Shown here in pieces: positions 44,350 through 54,877 of a DNA stretch of 64,000 nt (position 1 is the stretch's first letter; each line of letters opens with the position of its first letter). The translations under genes were made by a program, and so were the position numbers. The stretch is from Ypsolopha sequella (taxonomy: Eukaryota; Arthropoda; Insecta; Lepidoptera; Ypsolophidae). The notes beneath the pieces are model-generated. The model made no database searches and was not told the origin of the DNA. It saw only the letters and a program-made list of their open reading frames with translations. The stretch covers positions 13,767,221 to 13,831,220 of the forward strand of contig OW203986.1 in NCBI GenBank assembly GCA_934047225.1, written 5' to 3'.

Positions 44350-45539
44350 TATGTCACAGGCAAATTGTATAATTCGTCTGATGACAAACGGCGCGTTCGT
44401 CGTCAGTTTCTAAACGCTCGCTGTTTTGTGATTTGCTATGTCGTCGTCATATCGTATAATTCGGCATATTGAAATTTGCCTAGGCATATCGCAATTCTAT
44501 TAGAACTATTGAGGGTCGCCTCATTCCGCTGTGCTTCGCTCGGCTTGAAGAGGATGGCATACCCTAGCAACTTTTTTTATTACTCGTCCAGCACAATAAG
44601 TCTAATGGCAAAGACCTTATTCGCTTTTCATAGAGGCGATTATATGTTGGCTCTTTGGCCTCTTGTTCTTGGACGCATAATACTAGTGATCACGCAGCGA
44701 AACAACAAATTGGTGTGTTTTTAGCTAATACTGAAATATTTTGTGAGGAAAAACATATTGGAATTAGGTAACATCCCTTTATATTTCTATTGCTTATTTT
44801 ATTTAAAAAAATCCGTTGATCTCTAAACCGCGTCTTTGAAACGAACGTTTGAAAACAAAAAAAGAGGGTGGAAAACATTTTTTTTTGACAAAAATATAAA
44901 TCTTTAAACATTGTTTATAGGTGGAATCCCTAGATAAAAGATCGATAAATCAAATATATGTATTTACTTCAATATGAGGAGAGACCTATTTCTTCCAATG
45001 AACTTTTGAAAACCTGGTGTTGATGTTCTAGCGTCAGGTGTCCCGTTAACACGCTCCTCCTTGCTCCTCACTCCGCTTGTCGTCGTACCTATTTTTTACT
45101 TTTTGGTGAAAGATTTTGGATTTATTAGAAATTACGAAGCATTTAGCAAAACAGTGAGAGTTAGGAACTGATAACGTCGTATGATCAGACAAATTATACT
45201 ATTTGCCTGCCACATACATTACAATAAAACTTAAGCACGTAGTCTAAAACATTTATTTCACTTTAATAGAAAATATTTTTGTTTTTTTATTAAAGTGAAA
45301 TCTATAGAATCAGCTTTCTTGCATCCACTAAGGATTCATATTGGAACCAGACATTTTAATATATACATGGGTACGAAGCTCTCTGCAGTGAAACTGAGTA
45401 ATTAAAAACACTGATGAGCTCCTGACGACGCTACGAGATTTTGTTTATGTAAGCCAAGATGTAAGCATATTACTGACATAGTAATAAGCAAAAGGTAGTT
45501 TAACCATAACCAGTAGCAGGTACGGGAAAGACGAGCTGT
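44350..45539. other. no gene; short repeat scraps and one hairpin
   Basis: CGCTGTGCTTCGCTCGGCTT (44528) and GCTCCTCACTCCGCTTGTCG (45060) resemble the scrap at 11600. TTTCACTTTAATAGA / TTATTAAAGTGAAAT at 45256-45301 is a hairpin. Confidence 0.4.
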
Positions 45540-45975
45540 TTAGCAGCCGGATTGTGAAAAACCCGCCTTTTTCTAATTAATCGAAACAGAACACTTTAAT
45601 TCAAAATTTGCTCAATAGTTATTCTAAAAACCGGTCGCGGCACGATTTTCGGCCGCTCGGCGAAAGTGGCGGGGGACTAGCGCATGTGTTCATTCGCGCA
45701 CAAAATTACTAAGTGCGATAGAGAAAAGATGACTAACGCAGTCAAGGTCAGCCGTCAAAAACTGTGCATATATTGTTAATACTGTCATTGCAAAGTTTCC
45801 ATCGGTTTCATTAGTCTTGAATTTTAAAATTCTAATTTTGCAATGACAGTATACACAAAACATAGGTATTACAGTCTTGTAGAATAACTATTGAGCAAAC
45901 TTTGAATTTAAGTGTTAAGTTTTGATTAATAACAAAAGCGCAGATTTTTACAATCCGCCTGCTATACGGCTCTAA
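45540..45975. mobile_element. piggyBac-type MITE, copy 2, with replaced centre
   Basis: The arms match 12467-12860: GCCGGATTGTGAAAAACCCG, TCTAATTAATCGAAACAGAA, and at the right CTATTGAGCAAACTTTGAAT. The centre (about 45630-45760) holds GC-rich sequence (GGTCGCGGCACGATTTTCGG) absent from copy 1. TTAA flanks have decayed. Confidence 0.7.
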
Positions 45976-46066
45976 ATGTGAGTTTTACGCTTTTACCATA
46001 GTAAAATTTACCAAGCACAGTTATTCAGTATGTTTGCTGATTGGCTGATTCAACTGTATTCCAATT

Positions 46067-46154
46067 AAATTTGTAGATATATTAATAATTTGCAATATTC
46101 CGCTAAACGCTTGTTTAGCGGAATATTGCAAATTATTAATATATCTACAAATTT
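46067..46154. repeat. perfect palindrome, 42-bp arms, 4-base loop
   Basis: AAATTTGTAGATATATTAAT followed by AATTTGCAATATTCCGCTAAAC is repeated exactly in complement after the loop GCTT. No mismatch was seen. Confidence 0.93.
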
Positions 46155-48020
46155 ATGATGGACTTCCGCAAAGTAACGCCTTTTTCAATAAATTTTTTTC
46201 AATAAATTGTATTCCAATTTTCAAAATTGCTAAAAAGCGTTGAGCGATAATAGTACCGCTTTCTCGTTTTTTACCTAAAGAATCATTTGATTCGTCTGTT
46301 GTGATTTACAGATTTTCAGATCATACAGTTTAAAACGTTTTTCTATACCTGCACAACGCACAAATCTTTATAGCTCGCAAAATATTTAGATGGACCAATG
46401 GTGGAGTGGGAGGCATGTCTAAATATTTTGAAACGCAGTCCGTGATCAGCTGATATGTGTGTGACGTTGTTGCCTCAAAAGATCGCGTCACCGCCTTTGA
46501 TTAACGAAAACCTCAGCCCAATCAGAGCTCGTTAAGGTTACATATAATAATACTTTCATTTACCATCCTCATTTTTCACCGACGATTATTCAGCCCAAAT
46601 ATGATATGGGAGTGCAATTATTCATTCTTAGGGTACAAATACATGTTTATTTAAACATTTAGATTTTCCTGATTATTACTTATAAACTAAGGAATACGTC
46701 ACAATTTGCAAAGCATTCCCAATTACAAAAGAAAAGGTTCGAACTTTGTCATGTAAGACTCGATTTTTCGAGCGTGACGACGTGGAAGCCTTGTCAAAAA
46801 GGGAATGGCCATACCATATTTCCAATAGATACCATAGAGCCTCTTTAAAAACAACATCCACAAGAGCGTAACATTACTGCGAAATGAACAAAAAAAACAG
46901 AGCACTTGTTTTTCTTATTTTCACAATTTTCAGCGGGCACTTTTCGGAAACTTCGAAATAACGCTAGGATTCGGGAGAACCGTTAATATTCATAGTGTTG
47001 TTTTAGGACAACGAAAACAACGGATGAAACAACAATATTAATTTCAAATTACTTTTATACCTTAAAGAGCTGTTTTGAAGGAAGAAAGACATCTTAGCAT
47101 AACAAAAGAATAGCTTTTTGTTTCTGTTCGTTTTGACGCTTTGAAGACTTTTTTTCCGGGTATTGTTAAATTTTTATTTGTAAATGGACTTGCAAAATAA
47201 ATGGTCATGCTATTGGTTTATTCAAACATCATCAAATTAACAAGTTTCACTGTGAAGCTCATCTGCTACTGGTCATATCATCTTTGCCAAGTAGTTTTTA
47301 GGATTCCGTAAAATTACGTTATCACTTATCAGCAGAGCCCGGAATGGGTGTGCTTTTTTGAGAGTTATGGACGTACCCTGTCATTTAATGGTAGTTGTCC
47401 CATGTGTAATTTAATTACATATGATACAAAATGATTTTGCACAGGTCCGTTGCAGTCCGCTTAAGTGGAAAGGCAGTTTTAACTAGTATTAAAGCACACC
47501 TCTTTAGATAATATATCCACATGGACGTGATTTTGAAGCTTTTTATCTTTGTTATATTCTACTTCAAATCCAGTGTCAATTAAGTCTCTTATAAATTCTC
47601 AATTTCTAGTAATATTAGTAGATAAATGGATAATAATCAGAAAAATCTTGGATTATGCCGAAAGCCAAAGAAAAAACAGTCCTAAAATGGATTTAAAATT
47701 AACCCGACATCAGTACTTGTTTTGCAATGCATTGTCATTGTAGTTTAAGTATAAAAAGTGATATTAATGAGTAAAGTTTTGTTTTGTTTGAATATTTATT
47801 TTCTGGGTGTATCCATATTAATATCTATACATGGCATTAATGGCATAAAAATAGCACACCCATTCCGAGCTCTGCTTATCAGGCTTAAGCGGCTAGATCG
47901 AGTAAGCTTAGCTTACCAAGCTACAACAAGCCTTCATCTAGAATGTAAATAAAGAATTACAATTTCAGAAATGAGTAAAATCAATTGGTATTGTATAATG
48001 CAACCTCATTTGTAAATAAT
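46155..48020. other. nothing recognised
   Basis: Only short frames (60-64 codons) without motifs. No repeat partner seen. Confidence 0.35.
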
Positions 48021-48087
48021 TCCTCGAGCCAGGATTTGAACCTGCGAACTCCTGCTTACATGACAGGCGCGCTACCGACTGCGCATG
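48021..48087 (-). repeat. tRNA-derived SINE head
   Basis: The minus strand reads TGCGCAGTCGGTAGCGCGCC, CATGTAAGCAGGAGTTCGCA and GGTTCAAATCC, then CTGGCTCGAGGAAT. A and B boxes are present, the anticodon stem pairs, but the acceptor stem does not. The 3' half matches 11025-11050. Confidence 0.55.
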
Positions 48088-48839
48088 TATTTTTCAAATA
48101 ATATGTACTAAAAATTGGTTTTTAGTTCATATATTCTAGTTTGTAATGCACTTTAATAATATTAAGGGTATCCTATGGGATGGATGTCAGTATAAAAACA
48201 TAAAATCTCATTGGTAAAACCTATGATTACTTCAAATTTTGAAAATTAATTTTCTATTCATCCTCATCTCCTAATGTCACGCCTTCTTTAAACTTTGAGG
48301 GCTCGAGTCGTGATCATACTTGACAGTTTTCGATAATGCTTCGGATAGATACCTTAACTCCCCAAAAAAAGGGTTTACCAAAACTCTACAATGTTCATTT
48401 TAATGCGAAGGGGATTAGCATTGCAACGCAACATACAATTATTTTATGAGTTATGAATGATTCTTATGACGCTACTGTCATGTTTACAAAACGTCTAGTA
48501 CAGTGGTTCTTAACCTGGGGGTAATTATTTCCGTAAAGATAAAATATTTATATAGAAAGTGTAAAATAAAACGAATATTCCAACTGACTGGAATTAAAAA
48601 TAAAAACACAGGTGTGTCCTGTTCTAATCTTAATGTTTCACGTTTCTTGAGTTAAAAGCACTTATACAGTAGTTTCACTTTATTTGTGTTTTCTCCCAAC
48701 CAGTTTCGGATTTTACACCATTTTCAAGGGAAGATGATAATAAAAATATATTTCATTGACTCCAGACACTAGCTCTGAGCAACGTAAACAATGATAATGT
48801 TTTAGAGCTAGTGCTTTTAACTCAAGATGTGTTTCAAGT
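48088..48839. other. no gene; possible transposon end at 48501
   Basis: CAGTGGTTCTTAACCTGGGG at 48501 resembles a hAT terminus. See the candidate pairing with 51648-51660. Confidence 0.35.
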
Positions 48840-49000
48840 TTCACTAAGTGCCGACAATCGCAAGTATAAATTTAGTTTCACGTTTCATCGACGATTTTTA
48901 CGTCTTACTGTCTCCTTCCTAAGCATGTAAACAGAACACAAATGTGCCCCTACAAGGTTTGAACTTGCAACCTCCGTATTACCTCCAGAGAGGCGGTCAA
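48840..49000 (-). repeat. tRNA-like SINE, degraded
   Basis: The minus strand has CCTCTCTGGAGGTAATACGG, then AGGTTGCAAGTTCAAACCTT (B box) at 48946-48999. Downstream, CTTGCGATTGTCGGCACTT is shared with 56470 and 49868. Confidence 0.45.
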
Positions 49001-49159
49001 ATAAAAATAAATACCAAAATGGCAAAAATTATAATTGCTTAAGATCTTTTTAGTTTTTAACTCTTGTTTTAAGGAGTGGATAAAATACACATTCGTATTA
49101 GGTCATTAGGGGAACAAGACAGTAATGGCACAAAATAACCACTTACAGAAGGTTAACTC

Positions 49160-49460
49160 CGCATAACTAGCGAAAACAGGCGCACGCACACATAGACGCG
49201 TACAGTACTCCCAAAGTAATAATGCGCATACACTATAGCCGAGCGACCGGTTGTACCACGTGACCTTCTTGATTGTATAGAAAGGGTAAGGAAATACGAA
49301 CTTTGCCGAACAGTGGCGGAGATTTGTATGCGCATTATATGCTTGGGAGTACTGTACGTACGACGATCTCAGATGAAGTCGGTCGAATGCCAATACGAAA
49401 TTCTGCCGAGATTATCATACACACGCGTCTATACATGTGTGCGTCTGTTTTCTCTCGGTC
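49160..49460. repeat. complex inverted repeats including MITE family I, copy 1 (49217-49342)
   Basis: TAATGCGCATAC (49220) and GTATGCGCATTATA (49328) bound a 126-bp unit containing CTTTGCCGAACAGTGGCG. The wider flanks GTACAGTACTCCCAAAG and CTTGGGAGTACTGTAC, and ACACATAGACGCGT and ACGCGTCTATACATGTGT, are also inverted. The second copy is at 58336-58464. Confidence 0.7.
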
Positions 49461-49504
49461 GTCGAGTCGGCCTTCTGGTAGTATCTATTTTGTAGATATG
49501 GTTA

Positions 49505-49672
49505 GGAATCACTGGTCCAGTCAGAGTCTATAACCAAACACGTGAGTGGCTCAGCTGCCGTAAACGCGCTCAGTAAACTCTGGCTCTAGATAATCGAATC
49601 GATCTATAAATCCGGAACTGGGACGAGCATTGTAAATACCATTCCTTTTACTATCGGTACGTACTGATGAAA
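49505..49672 (+). repeat. tRNA-like dispersed repeat, copy 1
   Basis: CACTGGTCCAGTC, then CCAAACACG(T/C)GAGT and GCTCAGCTGCCGTAAACGCG. Matches 51651-51803. The GAGT(G/A)GCTCAGCTG part looks like a tRNA A box; the B box is weak (AATCGAATCGA). Confidence 0.7.
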
Positions 49673-49739
49673 CACAAGTCACAGTACAAACACCGATAAT
49701 TATCACGTCCCACCCCGTCTTCTTGAGAAGCACGCAGAC

Positions 49740-49815
49740 CGAACGCAAATTTTAATATACCCCTACAGGATTTGAAACTGTTACCTACGGATTCACTAGA
49801 CTACGGAGGAGTCAA
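49740..49815 (-). repeat. tRNA-like SINE head, degraded
   Basis: The minus strand reads CCTCCGTAGTCTAGTGAATC and GTTTCAAATCCTGTAGGGG. It resembles the head at 48946-48999. Confidence 0.45.
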
Positions 49816-50049
49816 AAAAATAAAAATATCGTGGTAAAATACGACAATGTTTAGAATGTTGATGGTTGTGATTGTCGGCACTTGATGGAACTTATTATAC
49901 AACTTTGTAGAATAATAGAGTTCAGAGTTGCAATTGAAATATTTTTAAAGTTTATGAAACTTATGCTCGCACAACTTGAACCTGGCAAGATCTTTGTATT
50001 CCGTGGCCAACTCAATAGTACAAAGATGTTCAGAAGCGACACATGAAAT

Positions 50050-50150
50050 AGAGCAATATTGAAAGTGAAAGTGAAAGTGAAAAAGTATTTATTTGCCACA
50101 AAAAAGAAACACACGCACAGAATAAAAAAAACAATAAAGTGGCAAAAAGG
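50050..50150 (-). mobile_element. LINE 3' tail
   Basis: The minus strand ends GGCAAATAAATACTTTTTCA followed by (CTTTCA)n at 50063-50082, a simple-repeat tail typical of CR1-group LINEs. Confidence 0.5.
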
Positions 50151-50689
50151 GCCAAACTCAGCAAATGCTGCTAGTTTTTATCACCGTAGGTATACATAAC
50201 TATAATTATATATTACGTTTGTTTATGTATAGACACAAAATACACGCCCCTAAAACTATTTGATTATATCTTTTTAAAATTAAAAAGTCGTAATTAAAAT
50301 CATAATAAAACATAAAACATCTGTATACAGTAACCCTGCTATTCAGTTCATTAACTAACTGGACTAATTCTTGAATAACATCTTAGGTTAAAAATTATCT
50401 GCAATCTAAAATAGCTTTTAAAAAATTGTCGCTAAAGACTACATTAATTAGTAATAAAGTCACGTTATAAGTTTGCAGCCTATTGTTAATGTGGGTACTA
50501 TTGACTCACTCGCATGGTTGCGATAAGCGACTAAAGATATTACGTAGGTACCTATGTAAAATATCTTAATAATTAAGAAAAGTCAATTGTTGTGTGTAAA
50601 TTTGTAAAACATTACAAATCTTAAAATTAGTCTATACTTACTTGTATTTTATTTAACAATCTAGATGTGTTAAGTTGGATTATATGTTT
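50151..50689. other. AT-rich, nothing recognised
   Basis: No frame or repeat partner supported. Confidence 0.35.
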
Positions 50690-50843
50690 GTTTTTAGATA
50701 AGACGGGAATCTCGGTGTACATATAAACCCTGACAGGTTTTTGATACACCTTTATGCTATAAAATGTATTTTTTCGGTTATAAAATAAATAAATAAATAA
50801 AATAAATAAATATCACAACAAAAAAAAAAAAAAAAAAAAAAAG
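50690..50843 (+). mobile_element. LINE 3' tail with (ATAA)n and a poly-A run
   Basis: GACGGGAATCTCGGTGTACA and ACCCTGACAGGTTTTTGATA lead into (ATAA)n at 50783-50812, then an A23-24 run to 50842. It meets a minus-strand LINE remnant head-on. Confidence 0.55.
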
Positions 50844-51146
50844 TTGCAAGCAACTGGCAGCGCTGGTTTTCAGTTTGTCCCATTTTTTACAAATAACACA
50901 AACATTACATATTCCTTCCTTGCAGGTAGGTTTAAAATTTAACTACAATGTTTCTATCAAATTAGATGTAATTTGAAATTATTAATTTCAATTTTACAAA
51001 TTGATGCAACAAATTATTAATATTCACGAAGTAGAACAATTTACATCATACATTACAATAGATTACATGAGAAAAAAGTAAATAAAAAGTAATAAAAAAA
51101 AATAATAATAGTACAGATATATAATTAGAAGATTAACACAAGCTAT
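50844..51146 (-). mobile_element. 3'UTR of the minus-strand LINE remnant
   Basis: AT-rich sequence downstream (minus strand) of the stop at 51147. It ends near the poly-A run, with GCGCTGCCAGTTGCTTGCAA at 50845-50864. Confidence 0.45.
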
Positions 51147-51605
51147 TTAATACAATTTTTGATAAAATTTTTGCGCATTTAATAAAATACATTTAAAATG
51201 TTTTTTAAATGTCATTGGACTAACGTGCTTGCGCAAGGGTGGAGGTAAATTATTCCAGATTTTGGTGGCTGCGTATTTGAAGCCACCCCTAAAGCCTGCT
51301 GTTTTGTGATTAGGTATTATCAGTTTATCGGTGAAGCGCCTACGTGTATATCGATTGTGAAAATCTCTAGACCAAGTTAACTTCTCATAGAGATATAAAG
51401 GCCTTTGCATATGCACGACTTTGTGAACCAGATTGGCTAAATGTAAATTTCTCCGAGATGTCATATTTAGGATGCCTTTTTCATTTAAGAAGGGTGTAAT
51501 GTGAGCTCGTTTCGGAATCTTATAACAAAAGCGTGCACACGCATTTTGTACGCGTTGAATAGCACGTTCCGTTTTGGCGAAGTTATTTGTTGGTGTCAAT
51601 AAATA
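51147..51605 (-). pseudogene. LINE ORF2 C-terminal remnant (CR1/Jockey-like), frame still open
   Basis: 150 codons open on the minus strand. The pattern AIQRVQNACARFCYKIPKRA, TSRRNLHLANLVHKVV, AATKIWNNLPPPLRKHVSPM and TFKKHFKCILL matches the C-terminal region of CR1/Jockey-type ORF2 proteins. It can be laid over residues about 860-975 of the intact LINE at 29356-32292 (RLQNLCIRFIF, LPIRLRRNTHIL, AVRLWNDLP, FKKNLK). It is clearly another family, as identity is low. The endonuclease and polymerase are missing; the 5' truncation point lies near 51600, where sequence changes to AT-rich DNA. With no stop or frameshift over 150 codons the insertion is probably fairly young. It cannot act alone. Confidence 0.85.
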
Positions 51606-51645
51606 TATTTTTCATATTTTTCATTAATAGGTAATTAGAGTAAAA

Positions 51646-51803
51646 ATTTAAGAACCACTGGTCCAGTCTAACCAAACACGCGAGTAGCTCAGCTGCCGTA
51701 AACGCGCTCAGTAAACTCTGTCTCGAGCTAATCGAATCGACCTATAACTCCGGGACCGACCGGGAGGAGCATCGTAAATGCCGTTCGCTTTACGTACCGA
51801 TTT
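51646..51803 (+). repeat. tRNA-like dispersed repeat, copy 2
   Basis: CCACTGGTCCAGTC, CCAAACACGCGAGTAGCTCA and GCTGCCGTAAACGCGCTCAG, as at 49505-49672. It lies directly behind the truncated LINE. Confidence 0.7.
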
Positions 51804-52294
51804 AACAGCGCCCTCTACGACATTATTCCAACGAGTAATTGAATGTAACTGTTAAAGTTATGTTGTTGATGTACCAAGATACATTCATCTATCTATACTA
51901 ATAATAAAGTGGTAAAAACGACGTGCCTGTACTACATTTATTATTTTTGCGAATTATTTTTGTTACTTTACTTCGGGAACAATTACCCATATTCTAGAGC
52001 AAGCAGGTTTACCTTCATAGTGTTTTCTTGCACCGATTAGCAAGTAGTAAGTATACAAATACTATGCATATAAATTGCAAAAAACTCATTGTTGTACCAT
52101 TGAACGGCTGGATTCTAACTCGTAAATTTACAGTCCTACCATTTGAGCTACCGCTGCACCGCTACATAAATAATCTTCCTTCTCTATTATTATACAACAA
52201 GAACCTCTTAGGGGAAACTGTACCAAACAAACAAAATGTTGTTGCAGGAGTTCTCGAGTTTAATTGAATTGGAACATGCTTAAATTAATAGTTT
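51804..52294. repeat. mostly unrecognised; tRNA-like piece (-) at 52095-52165
   Basis: The minus strand of 52095-52165 reads GCGGTAGCTCAAATGGTAGG and GAGTTAGAATCC, a decayed A box and B box. The 79-codon frame 52028-52267 overlaps it and is not a gene. Confidence 0.4.
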
Positions 52295-52390
52295 TAAGGT
52301 CGGCTTTCCCGCTCATAACACGTATTGAGGTGAGCCGTTTTTATATAAATCATGAATTATCCTCAAGTCTCATTTAATTCTATAGTTTAA
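52295..52390. repeat. dispersed repeat, inverted copy of 23017-23104
   Basis: GGTCGGCTTTCCCGCTCATA, TATTGAGGTGAGCCGTTTTT and ATGAATTATCCTCAAGTCTC match 23017-23104 in complement. Confidence 0.75.
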
Positions 52391-52589
52391 ATACTCTCAA
52401 AATATATATATAGATTTGCACATAAAGTTGTGCCTTCAGAAATTTTCCTTCTGTATCCTCTTTTAGATTAAACTTGAAAAATTATTACCTGTCATCTCTC
52501 TGATTGACTCGACTGACTATCCTACTTTGTTTGTTTGTATTAGTATGTAGTGTATTATAGTTAAATATAAGGCTTGAACATTATTTTTG

Positions 52590-52762
52590 AAATTTGCACA
52601 AATATGCAAATTATTGTAAAATTTTCTTTTCTCTCTTATAACATCGGTTGAGTGAAACAAAATTCTTTAAAGAAAAAGTCCGCCCTTGCCTTCTGTGTAT
52701 CCTGTACTCTGTGTTTTTATTTCAATTTTCGGTGCAATAAAGTGTTTATTGATTGATTGTTC
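52590..52762 (+). mobile_element. CR1/L2-type LINE 3' tail
   Basis: AAAAAGTCCGCCCTTGCCTT, then GGTGCAATAAAGTGTTTATT and (GATT)n. This corresponds to the last 110 bases of the full-length LINE at 32630-32749. Confidence 0.6.
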
Positions 52763-53778
52763 TGTCACGATAGGATTCCGAATAGTTATTTATTGAGCTC
52801 AATACAATTAAATTTCAAAACTCAATCGTCTGGCTGCCAAATAAAAGAAGAGAACGACTCGTGAGAATAACAAATGACGGCTGTGCCAAATCGAAACCTT
52901 AATGATATGACAGTTCCGCACTGTGTTTTATGAAACCATAAAAGTTTCTGTCACTGAGCAGCATGCTGGTTGTGTCGGTCGTGATAAAATATCTTTGCGA
53001 GCAAATAACTTTGTACCTTCGGACCTCAGAACATTTAAATAGTTAGAAAGGCCTTGGAGTTGTATGCGTACCAGAACCTTTGTCGCCTCACACCCACAGG
53101 CACACACCTTGTCGTAATTGAAATACTATCAAAACTTTAATCCAAGTGGTTGTTCTTTCTACGCACAACAAATGACTTATATCGAAAACTTATCAAATGA
53201 AAAAACTACCGTATCTCTGTGTAAAACGGTGTATTTTTCAAACAAACGATTTCATTTACGACGTTTTAGTTTTGATACCATGTGACCATTATAAACCTAC
53301 CGGCTTTAGGTGGTTGATAACTTGACTGGAGCGGTATTGCGAACTTAATATTAAACACAGTCTGATTATATGACGTGATGATTTATTGCTAGGGATGGGA
53401 ACAGATGTATTTTCTTAACGTAAAACTTCGACTAACTTTTTTTATAATCAATCGAGAAACCAATTTGCTCTGAGACAATTTGTGTGTTGTTTTTTTTTCT
53501 ATTTTTATTATCTTGTTTTACACATTTTAGAAAAATGGTTTTAACGTGTATTAGGTGTATATAAGGTGATTTCATTGATATAGCCAAATTCATACTTAAA
53601 ACTTTGTAAGTGATCAGTAATAATCATAATATATGGTCACGACATGAATCCCCGAGGGGGTATCAGAGGTATTCCGAGTGTGAACTGTGAAATGCAAGTT
53701 ACAGTCCACACTCGGTACAACCGCGTTTCACCGACGAATATATTAAGATTTAACGTATTTTAAATTATATTATGGTAG
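52763..53778. other. no gene; MITE family A fragment 53566-53620
   Basis: TATAAGGTGATTTCATTGAT, AGCCAAATTCATACTTAAAA and TAAGTGATCAGTAAT are the left part of family A. 53637-53705 matches 38400-38470. Confidence 0.45.
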
Positions 53779-54877
53779 CTTCATGTTCACGCTACGCTAC
53801 GTTACCAGCGTGACGTTCGAACATGACGTGTGATTCGCGCGCGCATGCGCGGATGACCACCCCCCCCCCGCCGCGCGCCGGTCGAGGCGCGCGCGGGCGC
53901 TGGACTCTCTCTGTTCCGCCCGAATCGTCTAGAGAACGACACATGTGTACACATTCGCGCCGCCGATACAAACAATCTCGCGTATTTACCGTGTCTTGTG
54001 AACATATAAGTGAATAGTGAAGTGGGCTGAATGAATATAAGTGAAGTGGGCTGAATGAATATAATTATATTATCTGAGCTGAATAATAATAACAAACTGA
54101 GTTTATTCTGTAAAGGGGCGGGGGGGGGGCCGGTTCTATACCGATAAATGGAATTTTCTAGGCGGCGGTTCTAATTACCTACCCGCAATAGGTATTCGAG
54201 ACCACAAAATATTTTTTGCCGGGAAAGGGGGCAAAATATGTAACCGGGTGAAAATGGACTGTAGTTAATCGACGGGGGCTGGTTCAAACAAAGTTACGGG
54301 CCGGCGGGGGATAGGCGGGGGGTGATATAAACCAAAAATTTTCTTGGATTGAAAATGGACTGTAATCGACGGGGGCTGGTTCAGTAACGGTTCGAAGGGC
54401 CAAAAATGCGATCCGGCTCGAAGGACCAAAAATGTAGCCGCTGGCTACAGAAATGCAGAGATGATGAGATTTGAGGATATGACACGGGAGAAGAAAAGAT
54501 TGTGGGAAACAATGTGGGTGCACTGACCTGGTTGGTATGTTTCGATGGGCCGGCAAATCTGCCGTGTTTCGTCTCCTCTCGTTGGGCTGATTGAGTTGGC
54601 GGTGATGAGCAGTGATGAGCTGGATGTCTTGGATTAATACACAGCACTTATATGTTCACAAGACACGGTAAATACGCGAGATTGTTTGTATCGGCGGCGC
54701 GAATGTGTACACATGTGTCGTTCTCTAGACGATTCGGGCGGAACAGAGAGAGTCCAGCGCCCGCGCGCGCCTCGACCGGCGCGCGGCGGGGGGGGGTGGT
54801 CATCCGCGCATGCGCGCGCGAATCACACGTCATGTTCGAACGTCACGCTGGTAACGTAGCGTAGCGTGAACACTTCA
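53779..54877. mobile_element. inverted-arm element with LTR-like ends, 5-bp duplication
   Basis: CTTCA at 53779-53783 and 54873-54877 flank a 1089-bp element. The arms 53784-54012 and 54645-54872 are identical in complement except for one base in a C run (10 against 9). Each arm starts TGTTCACGCTACGCTACGTT and, 221 bases on, has TTGTGAACA, so it has LTR-style TG..CA inverted ends, followed by TATAAGTG. The arms are very GC- and CpG-rich. The interior has two 24-bp repeats (54016-54063), a G-rich run (54115-54129), GAAAATGGACTGTA..TCGACGGGGGCTGGTTCA twice (54250, 54351) and, on the minus strand, TTTTTGG(T/C)CCTTCGA(G/A)CCG twice (54388-54434), which resembles BEL/Pao leader sequence as I recall it. 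No coding frame. Confidence 0.85.

Noticed and set aside
53802..54864. Arginine-rich frames in the inverted arms
   Set aside because: The same frame appears in both arms because they are copies; composition is driven by GC- and CpG-rich DNA, and no domain is seen.
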